From Prosapia bicincta (taxonomy: Eukaryota; Arthropoda; Insecta; Hemiptera; Cercopidae): a stretch of DNA of 64,000 nt. A model generated the notes under the pieces. The model was given only the letters and a program-made list of their open reading frames with translations. It was not told where the DNA came from and did not search any database. Location: NCBI GenBank assembly GCA_036971475.1, contig JBAIZL010000002.1:14962868-15026867 (forward strand), in the 5' to 3' direction. Position 1 is the first letter of the stretch, and each line of letters starts with the position of its first letter. The position numbers and the translations under genes are program-made. Positions 35,007 through 45,615 of this stretch are shown piece after piece.

Positions 35007-35049
35007 CCCTCTGATGAGGATGACATGGTCAGCGAAATGTACATAAGGG
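35007..35049 (+). ncRNA. Hammerhead ribozyme candidate with canonical core
   Basis: Stem I half CCCT, core CTGATGA, G, stem II GATGAC/GTCAGC (one mismatch, loop ATG), GAAA, stem III ATGTACAT (8-bp self-complementary), A, stem I half AGGG. The predicted cut is between 35045 and 35046. All core positions are intact. No PLE coding sequence is recognisable just upstream, so it is a solitary terminal fragment. Confidence 0.65.
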
Positions 35050-35209
35050 TTTAATCTTAAGTAACTTGTTTTATTGGTTATTTTTGTATTATTTTTTGTG
35101 GTATTGGGGTTGATTCCAATATTTGTAATTAATTTAAATATGTTTATACATATACAGAATCTTGATATTATGTGGCAATATAGAAAGCGAAATTATTTAT
35201 AAAATTAAT

Positions 35210-35400
35210 TACCATATTCTAATAATGAATTATTATTTCAAAACTGTAACATCAAGTATCATCCCCTACAAATTTAAAACAATTATGAACTTGAGTGAAT
35301 GAATAAAAATATTTGCTTACTAATTGAAATTTTGAACAAGACATATAAATAAATACGTACAGAGAGTGTGTGACGTAATAGAAAAACATTTGAATATAAC
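35210..35400 (+). repeat. Dispersed family A (SINE-like) copy, uninterrupted site
   Basis: AATAATGAATTATTATTTC at 35222 onward is the empty counterpart of the LINE target at 33610/34177. The body follows with GAACTTGAGTGAATGAATA. Confidence 0.85.
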
Positions 35401-35575
35401 AAAAAATGTTGGGAACAATCGTTTTAGTCGAAATTAAGATCAGAATAAATTTTGAAAAATCATTGACGTAAATGAAGGATTTTTGTTCCAAATGTTTTTT
35501 AAGTTCCTGACATTTGTGTACGAAAATAAACAATGCAACATTGATAAGAATTTTACGACAATGCTTTTACATAAA

Positions 35576-35614
35576 TACACACACACGCGCGCGCGCGCGC
35601 GCGCGCGCGCACGC
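35576..35614. repeat. (CA)n-(CG)n microsatellite
   Basis: ACACAC passes into about 12 CG dinucleotides, conspicuous in this AT-rich, presumably CpG-poor context. It can adopt Z-DNA. Confidence 0.95.
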
Positions 35615-35639
35615 AATTTTGAGGATTTGTTTAGCATAT

Positions 35640-35891
35640 TCCCAGGATATGACGTTCCTGTGACGTTTGGTGTAGATCCATCCACAGAGCTCCGCCCCAG
35701 AGGCTTAGGATCTTTTATAACCCTATTTATGTATGTACGTATCTTATGAACGCCTAAGCCACCGAACGTTTTAATGACATTTGGAGAGATTGTTTAACAT
35801 TATTTCATTATGTTTTTTGTGTTGTTTCGTGTAGATGCATCTATAAGGCTCCGCCCCAAAGGCTAGAGGATATTTCAAAAAGTGATATATA

Positions 35892-35895
<4 letters not shown>
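35640..35895 (-). repeat. Dispersed family C copy with internal repeat
   Basis: GTAGATCCATCCACAGAGCT and GTAGATGCATCTATAAGGCT, each followed by CCGCCCCA, occur twice about 165 bp apart. In inverted orientation the block TTAAACAATCTCTCCAAATG matches 52262-52740. It runs into (TA)n at 35896 and then into a PLE-end hairpin. Confidence 0.75.

Positions 35896-35939
<44 letters not shown>
35896..35939. repeat. (TA)n microsatellite
   Basis: TA run between family C and the hairpin at 35940. Confidence 0.9.
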
Positions 35940-35945
<6 letters not shown>

Positions 35946-36017
35946 AACTAAGTCAAAATACAAATACAAGAATTATAATTGAATTTCTTGTATTTGTATT
36001 TTGACTTAGTTCTTTAT
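35940..36017. repeat. 33-bp perfect inverted repeat with 12-nt spacer
   Basis: Arms 35940-35972 and 35985-36017 are exact reverse complements. They match the outer part of the 210-bp palindrome at 36605, so this looks like an internally deleted derivative lacking the ribozyme portion. TAATACACAAGAA and ATATTGCGAT follow both. Confidence 0.95.
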
Positions 36018-36069
36018 TAATACACAAGAATACATATTGCGATGTTTATATATATATATATATATATAT

Positions 36070-36536
36070 AAATGAAATATTATATGTATGCTCCTTATGC
36101 GCTACTAAACCACTGATCCGATAGGGATGGAACTTTGGGAAATTGTTGAATACTTTCCTGGGAACAATTCTGACAACATAACAGATTTTTCCAACATGTT
36201 ATTTTTAAGTGCCAAAATAGCATAGAATATTAGTTTCTATCTTATATTGTTTTACACGTTTCATTGAATTCATTCCATGTTTTTTTTTGCTAAGCAACAC
36301 TCAACATTCCAAAATTATTTTCCAACACATTTCAAACAATATACAACAAATATTGTTTATTCAAGTGCACTTCAATAAATAGCATCCAATCAAAAACTCT
36401 TTTTGTCCCACTTTTTTCGATCGAATGCTATAATTTCAGGTATTAATTTGTTAATAAAATACTACATTATTTTCAGCTAATGTTAATATGTTATTCATTG
36501 ACTTTCACGCGATACGAAGTTCGTCAGGTCTTCTAG

Positions 36537-36540
<4 letters not shown>
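36070..36540 (+). mobile_element. Possible Helitron-like non-autonomous fragment
   Basis: Starts with TATGCTCCTTATGCGCTACTA and a CCACTGATCCGATAGG motif. Ends GACTTTCACGCGATACG then AGTTCGTCAGGTCTTCTAGT, a hairpin-plus-CTAGT style end seen in non-autonomous Helitron-type repeats. No ORF. Based on pattern memory only. Confidence 0.35.

Positions 36541-36604
<64 letters not shown>
36541..36604. repeat. (TA)n microsatellite, left of palindrome
   Basis: TA run abutting the left arm of the palindrome. Confidence 0.95.
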
Positions 36605-36607
<3 letters not shown>

Positions 36608-36655
36608 AAGAACAAAAGTCAAAATACAAATACAAGAATTATATTTGAATTTACA

Positions 36656-36700
36656 ATTCAAAGCTTTTCGTTGGCTAACAGTACCAACATCATCAGGAAT
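36656..36700 (-). ncRNA. Hammerhead ribozyme candidate, left arm of palindrome
   Basis: Exact mirror of the plus-strand candidate at 36719-36763, on the minus strand. Confidence 0.65.
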
Positions 36701-36718
36701 ATTAAACAATTGTTTAAT

Positions 36719-36763
36719 ATTCCTGATGATGTTGGTACTGTTAGCCAACGAAAAGCTTTGAAT
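36719..36763 (+). ncRNA. Hammerhead ribozyme candidate, right arm of palindrome
   Basis: Stem I half ATTC, core CTGATGA, T, stem II GTTGG/CCAAC, GAAA, stem III AAGCTT, T, stem I half GAAT. The predicted cut is after 36759. Compared with 3856-3900, both stem I halves changed together (ATCC/GGAT to ATTC/GAAT). Confidence 0.65.
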
Positions 36764-36839
36764 TGTAAATTCAAATATAATTCTTGTATTTGTATTTTGA
36801 CTTTTGTTCTTTATTAATACACAAGAAAACATATTGCGA

Positions 36840-36841
<2 letters not shown>

Positions 36842-36920
<79 letters not shown>

Positions 36921-36940
36921 GTGTGTGTGTGTGTGTGTGT
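36842..36940. repeat. (TA)n-(GT)n compound array
   Basis: TA run of about 76 bp, then TTTATATGTG and a GT run. Confidence 0.95.
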
Positions 36941-36991
36941 TAAATAGTTATTCTCTGGAGTAAATCCGTTCTTTCTGCACTGCATGAAATC

Positions 36992-37034
36992 CTAGTTGCG
37001 ACGTTTCGCTCGAATATCATCTAGAATTAACTAG
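36992..37034 (-). ncRNA. Possible hammerhead-like element, variant core
   Basis: Minus strand: CTAGTT, then TCTAGATGA (core with one extra base), a poor stem II, GAAA, ACGT, C, then GC and AACTAG, which pairs perfectly with CTAGTT. Stem I is 6 bp with an internal loop. The core insertion and weak stem II make it uncertain. Confidence 0.3.
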
Positions 37035-37079
37035 GTGAACCCAACAATAGTTGTCTTGCGCTTTAACTGTTGTTGATTT

Positions 37080-37790
37080 CACCAATCTGCTAGATGAGGT
37101 CAAATTTTTATAAGCTGGCACTTGGCTCTAAAATTGTGTATTCGTTGTCTAGACAACACCAGGCACTGTCGTCATCCCTAATAAATCGCGGCCTACCTTT
37201 CCCAACTAAGACAACCCTATTAGTACGCTTCCGTGAACGCCCAACTTTCATTTATTGTTGTTTTTACAATAATTTAAAAATTAATAATTAGTAACCAAAT
37301 AACGAGACAACACTTTGAGTCAGCGGAGGTCCAAGGGTCACTGTTTTTTAAAATGTTTTAAGACCACCTCCCCCCTACCTCGACATCTATCTCCCGCCAA
37401 GGCCTGCAGCTTACAAATGCCAGCTTGTAGACTAGGTTCACCCCATTTTAACGAACCTGTAGACGTGTCGATATGTTTCCACTATATCCGTATAGGTTTT
37501 GATGCTTGTTCCTTGCAGTACCTACCCTAACATAACTTATATTACAACCTTTTCCCATCTTTCATACGTGTAAATAGCGATACTGGCTGATCAAATTAAA
37601 AAAAAAAAATTAAACCAAGTAATTTTAGCATATAATAAAGCTTGTTTATAATGAAATAACATAGTGAACATAATGAATAACATAATGAAATAACTACTGG
37701 CATTTCATAACCGCTTACAAATAATACTAAAATTATGTAAAATTATCTTCCAGCAAAATATCTAAACAAATAAATAACACAACGAACTTA
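37080..37790. other. Moderate-GC intergenic stretch, nothing recognised
   Basis: Two short open frames (37094-37291 and 37315-37530) lack domains, splice support or a family match. Confidence 0.5.
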
Positions 37791-37794
37791 AAAA

Positions 37795-37965
37795 AAACAA
37801 TTACTTTATTACCATACGCATTTCAACGGCTAATGTATGTAATCATCAGTGACACTACTAAAAATTTACGACTACATCTTCCATATTTGCAGTTGTAAAT
37901 TTGTATTAGTGTCACTGATAGTGATAACACAAGTCATTGAAACGCGTATAACAATATAATATATT
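37795..37965. repeat. Foldback element with decayed hammerhead-like halves
   Basis: Left half (minus strand) has CTGATGA and GAAA with weak stem II. Right half (plus strand) has CTGATAG, GAAA and ACGCGT. The arms are imperfect inverted copies meeting near 37880. Same arrangement as 62970-63135. Confidence 0.6.
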
Positions 37966-39299
37966 GTTTTTTTTTGTGAAATTATTTATTTATAGTTTTA
38001 ACTCAGAAGCCAGTTGAATAATTACGTAAAATATTCTAAATTCTAAACGATATTTGAACGAATATTATCAACGCGAAATTTAAACGCGCTAAAAACTTAA
38101 CACAATCCAGATAATGCATTATCAGGAAAAGATCATTGAACTCTAAAAATATTTACCTTGCCAACCTGACGATCACTGCTACCAACCGTGTAAATTACTA
38201 AAGCAAACAAGAGCGCGCGTTATCTTAAATACTCGCTATCAGGCGGCGATTCGATTTAGGAACCGTTGAATCGACGCTAACCTTGGGCCCATTTTATATT
38301 TTTTCCGATTTGGAGTGTTTCGTAAGATTGAAGTTATCTTTGATTTTTTTATAACCTTTAAACCAGACAGCAGTAGAATTATACGAGCTTGAAATTTGTA
38401 TTCTAGGAATAGATTGCGCTTGGAAAAAAACCGATAAAACTGTTTGTTTGGAAAGCTATCTGTTTTATGCACCTGTTGTACTTTAGATAAAATATTAGAA
38501 ATAAAATCTCAACAATTTCTCGATAAAACTATCTTTCGAATAATCGGGAAATTTATAAATAAAACTTTCGTTTTTATTTCATTGTGTGTTGTAATAACAA
38601 CCAGTAACTCTTGCTAATTAATGAATACGTCAAAGATGTATTATAATATCAAACATATTAAATTGTATAAATACCGACACTACCAATGTCTCTTGTTCTC
38701 TAGCACTTGTTACACCAATGGGGTTTTTAAAAAACAATATATTGCTTGCAATTATTAACATCTGTTTTATTCCTCTAACCCAAATGTATATTTAGAACTG
38801 TAAAGAAACATTTTGAGCCAGAGGTTCTTGATTTCTTATAGTACACAAGTCCATATTGCTACTTGATCTGAAATCAGAACCATTCCTTTATATTTGATAG
38901 GATCTAACGGACATGCCATCGTACAAATTAGAAAGTTTTTTTTACCTACTTTACTTATTGTAAATTATTTTACAATAAACACAATTTTAGTATATTTTTA
39001 AAATTGGAATAACAACTTAATAAACCCTTTGATATATTTTTAAAAGGTAATAAATGTTTTGCAATTAATAAACTTATCAGTATTGAATGTTCAATTTTCA
39101 CCTCATGTTGTATTTCCTTGTTTCTACGAAATTATCATCTTTTACAACAGAAATAAACCTTAAACTTGATGGGGTAGAAATTTAAATATCAAAACACCAT
39201 AAACACAATACGGAACATATATTTTTACGTAAAAAGTATAACTACTATTTCGAATCCTAATTGATTCTTGGTTTCGGTTACATAAGTAGTATAAACAAC
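37966..39299. other. Intergenic stretch, nothing recognised
   Basis: AT-rich, with no supported gene. A 77-codon minus-strand frame at 38239-38472 has no recognisable feature. Confidence 0.5.
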
Positions 39300-39555
39300 A
39301 CAATGTTAACGTCAATTCCTACTTAAATGAACAAAAAAAGTATTTTGTTACTATTTATTAAATATTTACAAATCAAACAAATGAAGTAATATAAACTCTA
39401 CGCATTAAATAAATTATTCCCCCACAAAACCAACAACATAAAACCAGCTGTTTTATGAAATCACGTATTATCACTTATTTTAAGCCAAATGGGACGGAAT
39501 ATCTATATTGCATACCTTGCCCCTTTTGTGGTACGTTTTCTCGAACATATAACTG
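39300..39555 (+). repeat. Dispersed family B copy
   Basis: Contains ACGTCAATTCCTACTTAAA, ACCAGCTGTTTTATGAAA and TTGCATACCTTGCCCC. The first CAGCTG block is degraded. Confidence 0.8.
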
Positions 39556-39584
39556 AAACTAATGTTACTAAACTCTTGTAATAT

Positions 39585-39750
39585 TTCCAAACTTGCCTAA
39601 TGTAGCACTTGCTTATATTTGCTGAGTACAGCCGTTTCGGGAGATGTGTCTCATTGTCCACTCAGACCGTAACTCCAGTCTGAGTTGACAATGGGATACA
39701 CCTTCCGAAACAGCCGTCCTCAACATATATAGGTGCTACTATAGGCAAGT
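39585..39750. repeat. Foldback element, ~75-bp imperfect arms
   Basis: ACTTGCCTA, AGCACTTG and CAGCCGTTTCGG on the left are mirrored by CCGAAACAGCCG, AGGTGCT and TAGGCAAGT on the right, around CAGACCGTAACTCCAGTCTG. CCGAAAC on each strand resembles a hammerhead 3' core, but no good CTGANGA remains. Confidence 0.85.
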
Positions 39751-39944
39751 TTTTAAATATTACGAGCGTTTAGTGAAAACTAGTAGCTCACGTGAAGATG
39801 GAATCAACAAATATTAAAACTAAAGTATTGAATTTAATTATTCGATTAATATTCGAATAAAACTTATTGCATAACTTGCATCTTTTGTGAAAAGTTTATT
39901 TCCCATTAAACCTAATGGTGAAATTAAACTTAATTATAAAAACA

Positions 39945-40074
39945 AATAATGATCTAATATTTGAAAAGATTGTAATAACATCAATTGTCATCCCCTATAA
40001 GATATAAAAATATGTATTTGAACTTGAGTGGATGAATATAAGGTAATTTAATAACTAATAAATATTGGAACAAG

Positions 40075-40142
<68 letters not shown>

Positions 40143-40170
40143 ATAGTGTTAGCTAATAGAAGAAATTGAA
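39945..40170 (+). repeat. Dispersed family A (SINE-like) copy with internal (TA)n
   Basis: ACATCAATTGTCATCCCCTA, GAACTTGAGTGGATGAATA and TTGGAACAAG, then a 62-bp TA array (40077-40138), then the AGTGTTAGCTAATAGAAG tail. The TA array sits at a fixed internal position of the family. Confidence 0.85.
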
Positions 40171-40819
40171 AAACCATAAAAGATAGAGTTTTGATTTCAA
40201 TTTTAAGATAGGTTGAACACAAAACCTTCCACAATGTCCAATTGATTACTTTACCATTGTGTAACATAGTTTTAGTATCCATTTATTTTAGTAGAGATGG
40301 ATACATCAGAGACATATATTTCACTGATTACAGATAACATATGTTTGTATAGCTCTATATTTGAAGTTCATGCCATAAAATATCTGTTTAATTATGCTTT
40401 TTTTTAAATTGGAACACCATATGCAAGAAGTAAAGCTATACGAAGAGTTTGTGAGTTTACGTTTCCCCCGTATATCCAGGTCGCCGAAGCATGACTCATC
40501 GTGCACATATTGCATGCACTAAACTAGGGATTATAAACGCTTCTGATAGGACGTGACTTTATATCTTCCATTATCAATGGACGACAAAGCCTAATTTATA
40601 AGTATGCTTACTTCTGTGACAGAAATTCATCTGTTTTAAACGGTGTTTAAGCTTTCCGAGTTTAAACATGCACGTTTAACCACGGAAACAATTTTATTTT
40701 CTCATGTATAGTACGGGCAAATTTTAATGTAATTATACCCCTGAGATAATAATTAGTGGTTGATAACAGGTGATTAAAGAAGACATATTAGAAAAATACA
40801 AAAATTCAAAACGTGGTAA

Positions 40820-41150
40820 AAAAGAGCACAGATCTAAGCTGTCAGAATAGCACAGATCAATGGTGTTGGAGAGAAAAGGCCAAGGGTGTGGAAAGGGCAC
40901 AGAAACAGGGTGTGGCAAGAGCACAGATCGAGGGTGTTGGAAGTGCCCAGATCTATAGTGTAGAATGACCATAGATTTACCATACGGAATGAGCACAGAT
41001 CAATGGTGTTGGAAGAGAAAAGGCCAAGAGTGTGGGAAGAGCACAGATCGAGAGTGTGGAAAGAGCCCAGATTTTTAGTGTAGAATGAACACAGATTTAC
41101 CATGCAGAATGAGCACAGATCTAGCGTGTGAAAAGAGCACCGATCAAGTT
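40820..41150. repeat. 24-bp minisatellite with higher-order ~145-bp unit
   Basis: Degenerate units built on GAGCACAGATC and GGTGTTGGAA. A larger block of about 145 bp occurs about twice. On the minus strand the frame is open for over 80 codons with an octapeptide period (S-F-H-T-L-D-L-C-like), because 24 is a multiple of 3. I regard coding as unproven. Confidence 0.85.
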
Positions 41151-41900
41151 ACCAAAAAAAAGCTGATTCGAAATGCCCAACACATGCATCAGACTCCTAG
41201 CGAGACTGGTGGCCGAATACATAGCTACACAAAATTACCAGTTGTGTTCTCAGATCTAGACTTAGAAAATGCCATTTGCATGACACAAGGTAAGAAAAAA
41301 ATATTTTCGAAGCCGTTTGATGAATATTCCATCAGTCATTTTAACAATTATGAAATATCTTAAATTTAACGTATTTATAAAATTCTAAAAAATATGTTAA
41401 TTAAATCTATAAGATTAAGATGTGTAAACTTTGTCGAAGTAAAATAATTTTATAAGTGTCGGATTAGCATTGAGATTGGATAACGTGTATAAAGATTGAA
41501 ACTGGGAGCAGCCTTGTCTGTTTTTAATGAAACTGTGAATAAATCTTGGTGCAGGGTAATTAAAGGCGCCGTCATGCGGTGTTGACTAAAACCATGCTTT
41601 AATCAAGCAGGTATTTAGGGTGTTCCTGTCAGCCAGGGGCGATTTTATAGTCGTTCATTAGGAGCCTTAATATAACGTTTTTATGTTACAAGGGCTGGCG
41701 TGCAATGTTAACAAGGAATAATCCATACAAGAGTTACGTCGTACGTGCATTGTACATAATATCAATCTCCATAAGGACGTTCTATTTCACTGAATGCCCA
41801 GCCATTCTGTTTGCCTTGTGATTCACTCTCGTCAGAGAAACATAATCGATATACATCAATGACAAGCGCTTTTATATTCAATATACTGATTCGATATGCT
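41151..41900. other. Intergenic stretch, nothing recognised
   Basis: No supported gene. Confidence 0.5.
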
Positions 41901-43090
41901 TCCATTTACGGAATATCTATGTTTACCAACTAAACTAACCTAACTTCACCTAATCTAACCTAACTTAGCTAAACCCAACTTGGAGAATGTCTTTAAATAA
42001 TAATATAGTATATTTCTATGAAACCCTACAAATGTATAGAGTGTTTCTATGAAATTAGTTTTGTTCTAAGAAAATATGACTTGTTTCTCATTACATGGTA
42101 AAAAAAGTTACGAAACTTACCACTTGCTTATTTTGCGATTTCTAATTTACTCGTATTTTCTATATTCATATTATTTTGGTGGCTTTCTACCGCTACTGTG
42201 GAGTATGTTATTTTACTTTTATTCTATCGTGTAATTCTAATCTTACCTAAAGCTACTAACTGAACTAACCTAACCTAACTTATTTTAGCTCAGCCTAACC
42301 AAACCTAACTTTAAATAATTAGCCTAACCTAGCTAATTAGAGTTTTTACTATAGAATAATTCTATGGAACCTTAGATACTTGTGGGGTGTTTTGCCAAAT
42401 TAATTTTATCCTTAAAACATATGAATTCTGTATTTCAAGGTACAAAAGATGAAACTTTCCACTAATTAATTTAGTTTAGGATTTATAGCTGTTTTCTATG
42501 TTCATATTAGTTCGGTGGCTTCGTACAGCTCAATTTGTTTATGCCTGTGAATGAGTTTATTCCATTTTTATGCTGTCGTGTAGATCAAATCTCACTTAAA
42601 GCTACTAACGTATCTAACCGAACATCCTAAGCTTCATCTAACATCAAAGTTGACATCCTAAGCTAACATATAAGCCTAACATAACCTTATTCTACCTAAC
42701 CTTACCTAGCCTATCCTAACTCAACGTAACTTTACGTAACCTAGCTCAATGGTCGTTTTTCTAGTAATATAGAATAATTCAACGAAAGCCTAGAAATTTG
42801 TGGAATGGTTCTGCAAAATTTATACTGTTCATGAAAAATATAAATTTTTTTCATGGTCCAAAAAAATTACGAAACTTATCATTTGTTTGTTATAAGATTT
42901 AAAATTTATTTTTTACATTTATATTGGTTTGGCAGTTTTTAAATTTTTAATTGTATCTACATGTAAAGTATTTTATGCGATTTTTATGTTGTCAAATTCT
43001 ACAGTTTTTAAATTTTTATTTCTATTTACATGTGAAGTATTTTAACTCATTTTTGCTGTCAAATTCTACTTAAGACTACATGCTATCCTT
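41900..43090. repeat. Satellite-like tandem array with CCTAA-rich blocks
   Basis: Three diverged monomers of about 340-440 bp. Each has a CTAACCTAAC-type block (41927-41985, 42250-42345, 42605-42750), then a body with CTATAGAATAATTC, a GAAACTTACCAC-like stretch, TTCATATTAGTTCGGTGGC and TCGTGTA. CCTAA is the insect telomere unit, so these are degenerate telomere-like blocks inside a satellite monomer. Confidence 0.75.
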
Positions 43091-43589
43091 CCATTGTTCA
43101 GATATACTGAATCATACCATTGTTATAACATTATCGTGTTTAGTTACAGGGTTGCCGAATTGTGCGTGGGCGTGCTATGAGTAATGGATAAGTCTATAAG
43201 GTTCACCTTGAACTGAAGCCGCCGTTATGTAAAGGATATCTTTACTTCACGTAAACAACCCATTGTCTGATTAAGTACCACAACATAAAGTGGTTATATC
43301 ATGTTATTTAACTGTATGAAGAGCAGTAATAAAATGAAAGTGAAAATGAAAGTCAATTGATTTTACTTTCACATCATTGTTGAAGTAAAATAGGAGATTT
43401 GAGAGGTACCTAGGTAACACTCGTTTTAACAGTCAAGTACGTCGTTTTTAAGACAATTCTCTGTGAAACAGTATTTCTCAGTATTTTTACTTATTCGGTG
43501 TTTGTATGCAAATACAAGAAAACTTTTGTGAGCTGTGTGAACGCCCCCATAGACGTTAATATGATTAACTTTTGAACACAAAAGTTTAA

Positions 43590-44600
43590 AAAAGTGATTT
43601 AGTACAACTGTTTAGAAGAGGGGGTGCGCAATTCATTAAAATCCCTCTATGTTGTATTTGCTCAAAGATAATTCCTACGTTTGCGATGTAAGAGCAGTGA
43701 ATGGGTCCGTTAGGATAAAGAGGTTGGGAGCCCCTCCCCGAGGTTAGGCAACCTCTATTGTGTGAAAATAGCTACGGGTAAGATTATGGGGGACAAAGCT
43801 TGAAGCCAATTTTCTGAATTAGTGTAAACATTTTGGAACAGGTGGCACGAAAATCGTTGAATGTCGCTCTCTTCTGTATTTCTTCTTACGTAAATGATGG
43901 AATTAAATGTGGATCAGCTTTACGCACGTAAATGAAGTTTCAGAAATTGCACAACAATTTTACAACAGGAAACGAATGAGTCATTAAAAGTTTCATTGTG
44001 AAGTGTTTGTAACAACCACGGTTGTAATGAAACTGATTAGTTGTGTGTTTGTAAACCCATTTATGCGGTTTAGTACAACCATTTTACTCTAGGAGGCGCT
44101 TCACTTTTAACAAGATTCTTGGTAATACCCCTCGTTATCTCTTAGCCTAAGGTGAACCTAGCACCCAGGATTCCAACATGATCTGTCGTGGGATGTTTCT
44201 GGCAGGGTTTCTTTCTTGCAAGGTTTTTTCAACAACTCTTAGCGCGACAATTGCCGTACTGTTTCACTTCACTATCTTCTGACTCTCCATGGAAAGAGCT
44301 TATGGGTTTGGTACATGGATAATCAATCCCGTTTCCTTAACTAACCGCATGCGCATGTGAGACGGAGGTAGCTCACTAGAGGTTAGCTGCCACGAGTGCT
44401 GGGCGGGTTGGGTGCCGAGACCAGGGATAAAAAAAAACAAATTAGTGCATATTAGTTCATACGCCCACTATCCGATTGCGATTATTCTTTAATGAGGTGT
44501 TCGCACGGCCTCTAGTTTTACGACGTAGTACAACCATTACACAATAGGTGGCGTGGGAGTCGATTAATGTCCCATTGTTTCTATTCCACTCGTCTGATTA
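43590..44600. repeat. Possible very diverged repeats
   Basis: TTTAGTACAAC followed by an AGG.GGCG motif recurs near 43600, 43830 (partial), 44070 and 44528, at irregular spacing. Similarity is low. Confidence 0.35.
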
Positions 44601-45479
44601 CGTTGGAACTTAAGCGATATTGCAGCTCCTTTGTTTCTGCTGTATTTATGCGTGCATTTACATTAAATCGAATGTAGTGCAAAGTCTATATTTTAATTCT
44701 TCTGTGGCAGAAGAATTGCCGTTGATTGCAGATATCCAATAGAACATTCGACCACAGATTGGCTGTGTAAAAGAATTTTATTTTATGTAGACAAGTTTTT
44801 TTTAATGCTGAAACCAGTTTTAATAGATCAACTGTTAATTAATTATCCTTACCTTAAATACTCATATAACTTAAGTGCCCATTAAATCTTTAGTTTTTGT
44901 CTGGACATTGTAAATATATATATTTGATTAAAGCTAGCACAACACTAAACAACACAAGCTCAAATGATTTGGTATTTCCAATCTTCTAACCAATCATGCA
45001 CTGGTTAGAGACGATTTGGGGATATTCAGATCTCCTTTAGACAAGTTAATTTATTACTCGCCATAAATAATTATTATCATTGCCACATGACTTATAATAC
45101 CCAAACAACAAGCGATATGTAGACCTTGTACACGAAAAGAAGGGTCGTTATGAATTTTAAGAGCAGTTGCTTATCATTGAAGTAAGACAGGAAGCCTTTT
45201 GTCCGTTCGTCTGTAAACGAAGGGCGAAAACGTAAGCATGAAAACCAATAGAAGAGCTATTATTAGTGTCCAAAAATAAGGGTGTAAATGGCATCGATCA
45301 ATATTCGATATGTCAGACCAAATGGCAGAGTATAGTTATCTTGTCTGTCGAAATTTTATTACAAACTACTATTATTATTTTTCATGAAACTCGTAATCTA
45401 TTCAGAACTCAAGAATTGGCCGTGCTACGCGGAAAGGGTGTTTTCAGCCCACATATTTATTGCATTTACATACTTTTTT
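44601..45479. other. Intergenic stretch, nothing recognised
   Basis: No supported gene. Confidence 0.5.
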
Positions 45480-45615
45480 ATCTTTTCCAATTCCTCCCAT
45501 TACTATATATATATATATATCTTGTTCAAAATTTCAATCGTTAGTAAAATATTTTTTATTTATCCACTCAAGTTTAAATACATTTTTTTAAAACTTGTAG
45601 TGGATCGCACATTAT
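45480..45615 (-). repeat. Dispersed family A (SINE-like) copy
   Basis: Minus strand: CTACAAG, AAACTTGAGTGGATAAATA, CGATTGAAATTTTGAACAAG, a short TA run and GGAGGAATTGGAAAA. Confidence 0.8.

Larger units (their letters stand above)
36605..36814. repeat. Perfect 210-bp palindrome (105-bp arms, no spacer)
   Basis: Positions x and 73419-x are complementary throughout 36605-36814, with the centre between 36709 and 36710. Both strands carry the same PLE-end sequence, each with one hammerhead candidate. (TA)n tracts flank both sides. Confidence 0.97.

Noticed and set aside
36488..36985. Two overlapping open frames of 109 and 150 codons with the same peptide on both strands
   Set aside because: The shared peptide is a consequence of the perfect palindrome; the rest is TA repeat translation.
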